Shown: positions 5,509 through 8,669 of the stretch, one piece after another
How the letters are laid out: every line of letters starts with the position of its first letter
Numbering within the stretch: the stretch's first letter is position 1
From: Tardiphaga sp.
GTDB lineage: Bacteria; Pseudomonadota; Alphaproteobacteria; Rhizobiales; Xanthobacteraceae
Assembly (NCBI GenBank): GCA_028290325.1
Contig: JAQGJY010000328.1
Location: 1-8,669 of the forward strand
Direction of reading: 5' to 3'
DNA: 8,669 bases
The notes under the pieces: model-generated
Seen by the model: only the letters and a program-made list of their open reading frames with translations
Databases searched by the model: none
Told to the model about the DNA's origin: nothing
Position numbers and translations under genes: made by a program

Positions 5509-6531
5509 ATGCTGGAAGCGTTACGCCGGACGGCCTCGTTGCTGCGGCAAAAGCAGATCCTGCACAAGCTTGGCGTGCTCGTCAGCGTCGCCGTGATCGC
5601 GACCGCCTGCTACGTCCTCTTCCACATGCTGAAGACGATCGACGTCGAGAAGGTGATCGACGCCATCAAGCAGACCGATATGAAACTCGTGGTGCTGGCG
5701 GCGACATTCGTCGGCGCCGGTTATTTCACGCTGACGTTTTATGACCTGTTCGCGGTCCGCACGATCGGCCGCACTGACATCCCCTATCCGGTGACGGCGC
5801 TCGCGGCTTTCACCAGCTATTCGATCGGTCACAATGTCGGTGCCAGCGCGTTCACCGGCGGCGCGGTGCGTTACCGCATCTATTCGGCGTGGGGGCTGAA
5901 CGCGATCGACGTCGCCAAGGTCTGCTTCCTCGCCGGCCTGACCTTCTGGCTCGGCAACGCCGCCGTGCTCGGCCTCGGCGTCGCCTATCACCCGGAAGCC
6001 GCCGCCAATATCGATAAATTGCCGGTCTGGCTCAATCGAGTGATGGCCTTCGGCATTCTGGCCGGGCTGACCTTCTATGTGGTCTGGGTCTGGATCAAGC
6101 CGCGCCAGTTCGGACGCGGCCCGTGGAACGTCGAACTGCCGGGCGGGCCGCTGACACTGCTTCAGATCGTGATCGGCATCGTCGATCTCTCGTTCTGCGC
6201 GCTGGCGATGTACATGCTGGTGCCCGACGAGCCCAATCTCGGCTTCGTCGTGGTCGCGGTGATTTTCGTGTCGGCGACGCTGCTCGGATTCGCCAGCCAT
6301 TCGCCGGGCGGACTTGGCGTGTTCGACGCCGCGATGCTGGTCGGGCTATGGCAGATGGACAAGGAGCAGCTGCTGGCGGGCATGCTGCTATTCCGGCTGC
6401 TATATTATATCGTGCCGTTTTTGCTGTCCGTCATCATGCTGACGTCCCGCGAAATTATCATCGGCGCGCGCAACAAGCGCCTGGCCGCTCTGGCTGGGCC
6501 TGACGCCGAGCCAAAACGCGATACCGCGTGA
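5509..6531 (+). CDS. MprF/UPF0104-type membrane protein, flippase domain only
   Basis: This 340-residue protein matches the lysylphosphatidylglycerol synthase transmembrane family (PF03706), the multi-spanning half of MprF/LpiA that moves lipids across the membrane; YbhN-like proteins share it. About eight membrane helices are visible (roughly 20-40, 58-80, 93-107, 134-160, 175-196, 214-237, 243-262, 288-313). Family-like conserved stretches are GASAFTGGAVRYRIYSAWGL at 111-130, SHSPGGLGVFDAAM at 263-276 and RLLYYIVPF at 296-304. Full MprF is about 850 residues and carries a cytosolic aminoacyl-tRNA-dependent transferase domain; here the chain stops after the last helix with a short charged tail, so it cannot itself aminoacylate lipids. 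Substrate and direction are unknown. The ATG has GAGG at 5500-5503, 5 nt away. It follows the small membrane gene by 117 nt and overlaps the phoR start, pointing to one transcript with the sensor kinase. Confidence 0.9.
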   Translation: MLEALRRTASLLRQKQILHKLGVLVSVAVIATACYVLFHMLKTIDVEKVIDAIKQTDMKLVVLAATFVGAGYFTLTFYDLFAVRTIGRTDIPYPVTALAAFTSYSIGHNVGASAFTGGAVRYRIYSAWGLNAIDVAKVCFLAGLTFWLGNAAVLGLGVAYHPEAAANIDKLPVWLNRVMAFGILAGLTFYVVWVWIKPRQFGRGPWNVELPGGPLTLLQIVIGIVDLSFCALAMYMLVPDEPNLGFVVVAVIFVSATLLGFASHSPGGLGVFDAAMLVGLWQMDKEQLLAGMLLFRLLYYIVPFLLSVIMLTSREIIIGARNKRLAALAGPDAEPKRDTA

Positions 6532-7871
6532 TGCCGACCGCGGCACAAAACGGCGGCAACGATCCCTCCGGAAAGGGTGGTCCGATGTTCGCCGACGTGG
6601 CCGCGACCTCCATATTTTCATCGTGGCCGGACCGGCTGCGCCGCGCGGCCATCATCCTGCTGGTCGCGGCGCTCGCGCTGATCGTGATGGTGGCCTTCGG
6701 CGATGTGCCGATGGTCCACGCTTTGCTGGCGTTCGTCTGCATCGGGGCCGCTGCTCTGGTGCCGTGGCAACTCAGTAATTCGTTGGCCCGCAGCGATGAC
6801 AGCCCGGTGGAAATTCCGGTCGAGGCCGCCGCTGTGCGGGCGGTCGTCGGCGCGATGCCCGATCCCGCCGTGCTGCTCGATCGCGCCGGCCGTGTCATTC
6901 ATCTCAATCCGGCCGCCTCGCAGCTCGCACCGGCCTTGCGCCGCAACGAGTTGGCGCAATTCGCGCTGCGCTCGCCGGATATTCTCACGGCGCTGCGCGA
7001 GGCGATCGCGACGGCGCAGCCGCGCCGGACGTTTTTCGTCGATCACGTTCCGGTCGAACGCTGGATGGAATTGGTCATCACCCCGTTGGTGGTGCCGACG
7101 GCGTTCGGCGGCAGCGATCTGTGCATGCTGATGACGTTTCATGATCAGACGCCGTTGCGGCGGGTCGAGGAAATGCGCGTCGATTTCGTCGCCAATGCCA
7201 GCCACGAACTGCGCACGCCGCTCGCGGCGCTGTCCGGCTTCATCGATACGCTGCTCGGCCCGGCGCGCGACGACGCCAAGGCGCGCGAGCGGTTTCTCGG
7301 CATCATGCAGACGCAGGCCACGCGCATGGCGCGTCTGATCGACGACCTGCTGTCGCTGTCGCGCGTCGAGCTGACCGCGCACGTGCAGCCCGACACCGAG
7401 GTCGATCTGGTGCCGATCATTCGCGAGGTGATCGACGGGCTGGAGCCGCTGGCCACCGATCGTCAGGTGGTGATATCGACCGAATTGCCGGCAACGCCGT
7501 TGCCGATCGCCGGCGATCGCGAGGAATTGCTGCGGTTGTTCGAGAACCTGATTGAGAACGCGCTAAAATACGGCGCGTCCGGCGGCCGCGTCGAGGTCAC
7601 ATTGTTCGCGCCGGAAACCAGCGGCGATGCGCGCGTCGCGGTGCGCGATTTCGGTCCCGGCATCGCGCCGGAGCATCTGCCGCGTCTCACCGAACGCTTC
7701 TACCGCGTCGATATCGGCGACAGCCGCGCGCAAGGCGGCACCGGGCTCGGGTTGTCGCTGGTCAAGCACATCCTCAATCGCCATCGCGGCCGTTTGCAGA
7801 TCGACAGCGTGGTCGGGCAGGGCGCGACCTTCACCGCGCATTTTCCCCGCGCCAAACCCAAGACTGGCTGA
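6528..7871 (+). CDS. phoR: Phosphate regulon sensor histidine kinase PhoR
   Basis: PhoR autophosphorylates and phosphorylates or dephosphorylates PhoB according to Pst transporter and PhoU state. In the 447-residue reading, two membrane helices lie at about 39-58 and 63-80 with almost no periplasmic loop, as in PhoR. A PAS-like region (about 103-205) follows, then the H-box FVANASHELRTPL with His226, the dimerisation helices, and the ATPase domain: N-box LIENALKY (Asn344), DFGPGI at 374-379, FYRVD at 391-395 and GGTGLGLSLV at 403-412. All catalytic motifs are intact. GTG at 6528 overlaps the stop of the preceding gene (GTGA), and ATG at 6531 is also possible, but neither has a ribosome binding site. 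ATG at 6585, preceded by AAGGGTGG, would give 428 residues and may be the real start. The Pho box and pstS right behind it make the phoR name secure. A 5-bp hairpin straddles the stop (7865-7879) without a U-run. Confidence 0.95.
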   Translation: MMPTAAQNGGNDPSGKGGPMFADVAATSIFSSWPDRLRRAAIILLVAALALIVMVAFGDVPMVHALLAFVCIGAAALVPWQLSNSLARSDDSPVEIPVEAAAVRAVVGAMPDPAVLLDRAGRVIHLNPAASQLAPALRRNELAQFALRSPDILTALREAIATAQPRRTFFVDHVPVERWMELVITPLVVPTAFGGSDLCMLMTFHDQTPLRRVEEMRVDFVANASHELRTPLAALSGFIDTLLGPARDDAKARERFLGIMQTQATRMARLIDDLLSLSRVELTAHVQPDTEVDLVPIIREVIDGLEPLATDRQVVISTELPATPLPIAGDREELLRLFENLIENALKYGASGGRVEVTLFAPETSGDARVAVRDFGPGIAPEHLPRLTERFYRVDIGDSRAQGGTGLGLSLVKHILNRHRGRLQIDSVVGQGATFTAHFPRAKPKTG

Positions 7872-7900
7872 AAAAGCCAAGTCGTTGCAATGGGTTCCGA

Positions 7901-7932
7901 CTGTCATCTAGCTGTCATCGAACGATCATAAA
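7901..7932 (+). promoter_or_regulatory. Pho box and pstS promoter
   Basis: Two perfect PhoB half-sites, CTGTCAT at 7901-7907 and 7912-7918, are direct repeats 11 bp apart with a 4-nt spacer, the canonical Pho box. CGATCAT at 7923-7929 keeps the 11-bp register and matches five of seven bases, so a third half-site is possible. At PhoB-activated promoters the box replaces the -35 element; the -10 should lie about 8-10 bp further on, where CATAAA at 7927-7932 matches four of six consensus bases. Transcription would start near 7940 and give a leader of about 75 nt. It is 29 nt downstream of phoR, so pstS has its own phosphate-starvation promoter besides any read-through. Confidence 0.93.
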
Positions 7933-7942
7933 AGCGCAACGG

Positions 7943-8008
7943 GCTGCTTCTAAAGCAGCGGCGTGGGCGCCATCGGGCGCGACCAGCGCTTCGCTCACGC
8001 GATGGAGA
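7943..8008 (+). promoter_or_regulatory. Structured pstS mRNA leader, hairpin plus three-way junction
   Basis: GCTGCTT (7943-7949) and AAGCAGC (7953-7959) form a perfect 7-bp hairpin. Next, GCGTG (7961-7965) pairs with CACGC (7996-8000) and encloses two more hairpins, GCGCC/GGCGC (7967-7971, 7976-7980) and AGCG/CGCT (7985-7988, 7992-7995), giving a three-way junction that ends just before the ribosome binding site GGAGA (8004-8008). A competing helix, CCATCG (7970-7975) with CGATGG (8000-8005), would break the junction and cover part of that site. Pairings are read by eye. I match this to no known riboswitch or RNA family, and GC-rich leaders can show chance pairing. Confidence 0.4.
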
Positions 8009-8013
8009 CAACA

Positions 8014-8669
8014 GTGAATTTCATCAGGACTCTCGTCGCTGCGGGCCTCGTCGCCGTGGCAGCTCCCGCCTTCGCGGCCGACATCACCGGCGCTGGCGCG
8101 ACCTTCCCCTTCCCGGTCTATTCCAAATGGGCCGATGCCTACAAAAAAGAGACCGGCAACGGCCTGAACTATCAGTCGATCGGTTCGGGCGCCGGCATCA
8201 AGCAGATCCAGGCCAAGACCGTGACCTTCGGCGCGACCGACGCGCCGCTGAAGGCCGAAGTGCTCGAAAAGGATGGCCTCGTCCAATGGCCGATGGTGAT
8301 GGGCGCGATCGTGCCGGTGGTGAACCTCGAAGGCATCAAGCCGGGTGAGCTGGTGCTCTCCGGCGAGCTGCTGGCCGACATCTATCTCGGCAAGATCAAG
8401 ACTTGGAATGATCCGGCGATCGCCAAGCTGAACGCCAATCTGAAGCTGCCGACCGATGCGATCACCGTCGTGCGTCGCTCCGATGGCTCGGGCACCACCT
8501 TCAACTTCACCGACTATCTGTCGAAGGCCAGCGCCGATTGGAAATCGAAGGTCGGCATGGGCACCGCGGTCGAATGGCCGGCTGGTGTCGGCGCGAAGGG
8601 CAATGAAGGCGTCGCCGGCAATGTCGGTCAGACCAAGAATTCGATTGGTTACGTCGAATATGCCTACGC
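8014..8669 (+). CDS. pstS: Periplasmic phosphate-binding protein PstS (3' end outside window)
   Basis: PstS captures phosphate in the periplasm and hands it to the PstCAB ABC transporter. Visible are 218 residues of an expected 335-345. A Sec signal peptide (Arg5, hydrophobic core, AFA cleavage after residue 21) is followed by a mature sequence very close to E. coli PstS as I recall it. The phosphate ligands are all present at a constant offset of 20 from the E. coli mature numbering: Thr30-Phe31, Ser58, Asp76, Arg155, Ser159-Gly160-Thr161. GTG at 8014 is favoured because GGAGA lies 5 nt upstream; an in-frame ATG at 8002 would overlap that site and lacks its own. The gene is cut by the window edge in the conserved IGYVEYAY segment. 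In related genomes pstC, pstA, pstB, phoU and phoB usually follow, but none is visible here. The Pho box upstream predicts induction by phosphate starvation. Confidence 0.97.
   Translation, partial: MNFIRTLVAAGLVAVAAPAFAADITGAGATFPFPVYSKWADAYKKETGNGLNYQSIGSGAGIKQIQAKTVTFGATDAPLKAEVLEKDGLVQWPMVMGAIVPVVNLEGIKPGELVLSGELLADIYLGKIKTWNDPAIAKLNANLKLPTDAITVVRRSDGSGTTFNFTDYLSKASADWKSKVGMGTAVEWPAGVGAKGNEGVAGNVGQTKNSIGYVEYAY

Noticed and set aside
5521..6300. 259-residue antisense ORF opposite the flippase-like gene
   Set aside because: It is low-complexity and rich in His/Asp/Arg/Gln, as expected from the reverse of a GC-rich membrane gene; the sense frame has clear helices and family motifs.
6618..7382. 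254-residue antisense ORF opposite phoR
   Set aside because: It is an Arg/Gln/His-rich shadow; the sense frame carries all histidine kinase motifs.
7865..7879. Intrinsic terminator at the end of phoR
   Set aside because: The stem is only 5 bp (TGGCT/AGCCA), overlaps the stop codon and lacks a U-run.
8002..8013. ATG at 8002 as the pstS start
   Set aside because: It would lie across the GGAGA ribosome binding site and has none of its own; GTG at 8014 gives a compact signal peptide and good spacing.

Overview
The window is a GC-rich stretch of a bacterial chromosome. GC-heavy codon use, gene content and the style of the intergenic palindromes suggest an alphaproteobacterium, most likely of the Bradyrhizobium/Rhodopseudomonas/Afipia group. 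That placement is inferred from general resemblance, not from a search. Eight genes are well supported. The left edge may also carry the last codons of an upstream gene, and the right edge cuts through pstS.

Left part (1-2445). boxA, the reductase of the aerobic benzoyl-CoA epoxidation (box) pathway, reads rightward after a short leader with a perfect 9-bp tandem repeat. No other box gene lies to its right. It faces a leftward classical short-chain dehydrogenase across about 200 bp that hold two palindromic, REP-like elements; one contains a perfect 14-bp hairpin.

Middle (2446-3695). A leftward CE4-type polysaccharide deacetylase has an unusually long spacer between its first two catalytic motifs. 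It is divergent from the next gene across 194 bp carrying a TTGACA promoter candidate.

Right part (3696-8669), all rightward. First comes an envelope cluster: a membrane-anchored protein with tandem BON-like units and a C-terminal OmpA-like peptidoglycan-binding domain, a 98-residue three-helix membrane protein starting 4 nt after it, and an MprF/UPF0104-type multi-spanning protein lacking the aminoacyl-transferase half of MprF. The last gene overlaps the start of phoR, the phosphate sensor kinase. Then comes pstS, the periplasmic phosphate-binding protein, preceded by a perfect Pho box (two CTGTCAT half-sites 11 bp apart). The roughly 75-nt pstS leader can fold into a hairpin plus a three-way junction and has an alternative helix that would cover the ribosome binding site.

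In working terms, phoR and pstS belong to the phosphate-starvation regulon. PhoR would phosphorylate PhoB (not in the window), which would activate pstS at the Pho box. The envelope genes upstream appear to be co-transcribed into phoR, which suggests, without proving, a link between envelope or lipid functions and phosphate sensing. I see no mobile element, CRISPR array, tRNA or rRNA, and no clear novel defence or biosynthetic system. The least explained items are the pstS leader, the BON/OmpA protein with its small membrane partner, and the standalone flippase-like gene coupled to phoR.
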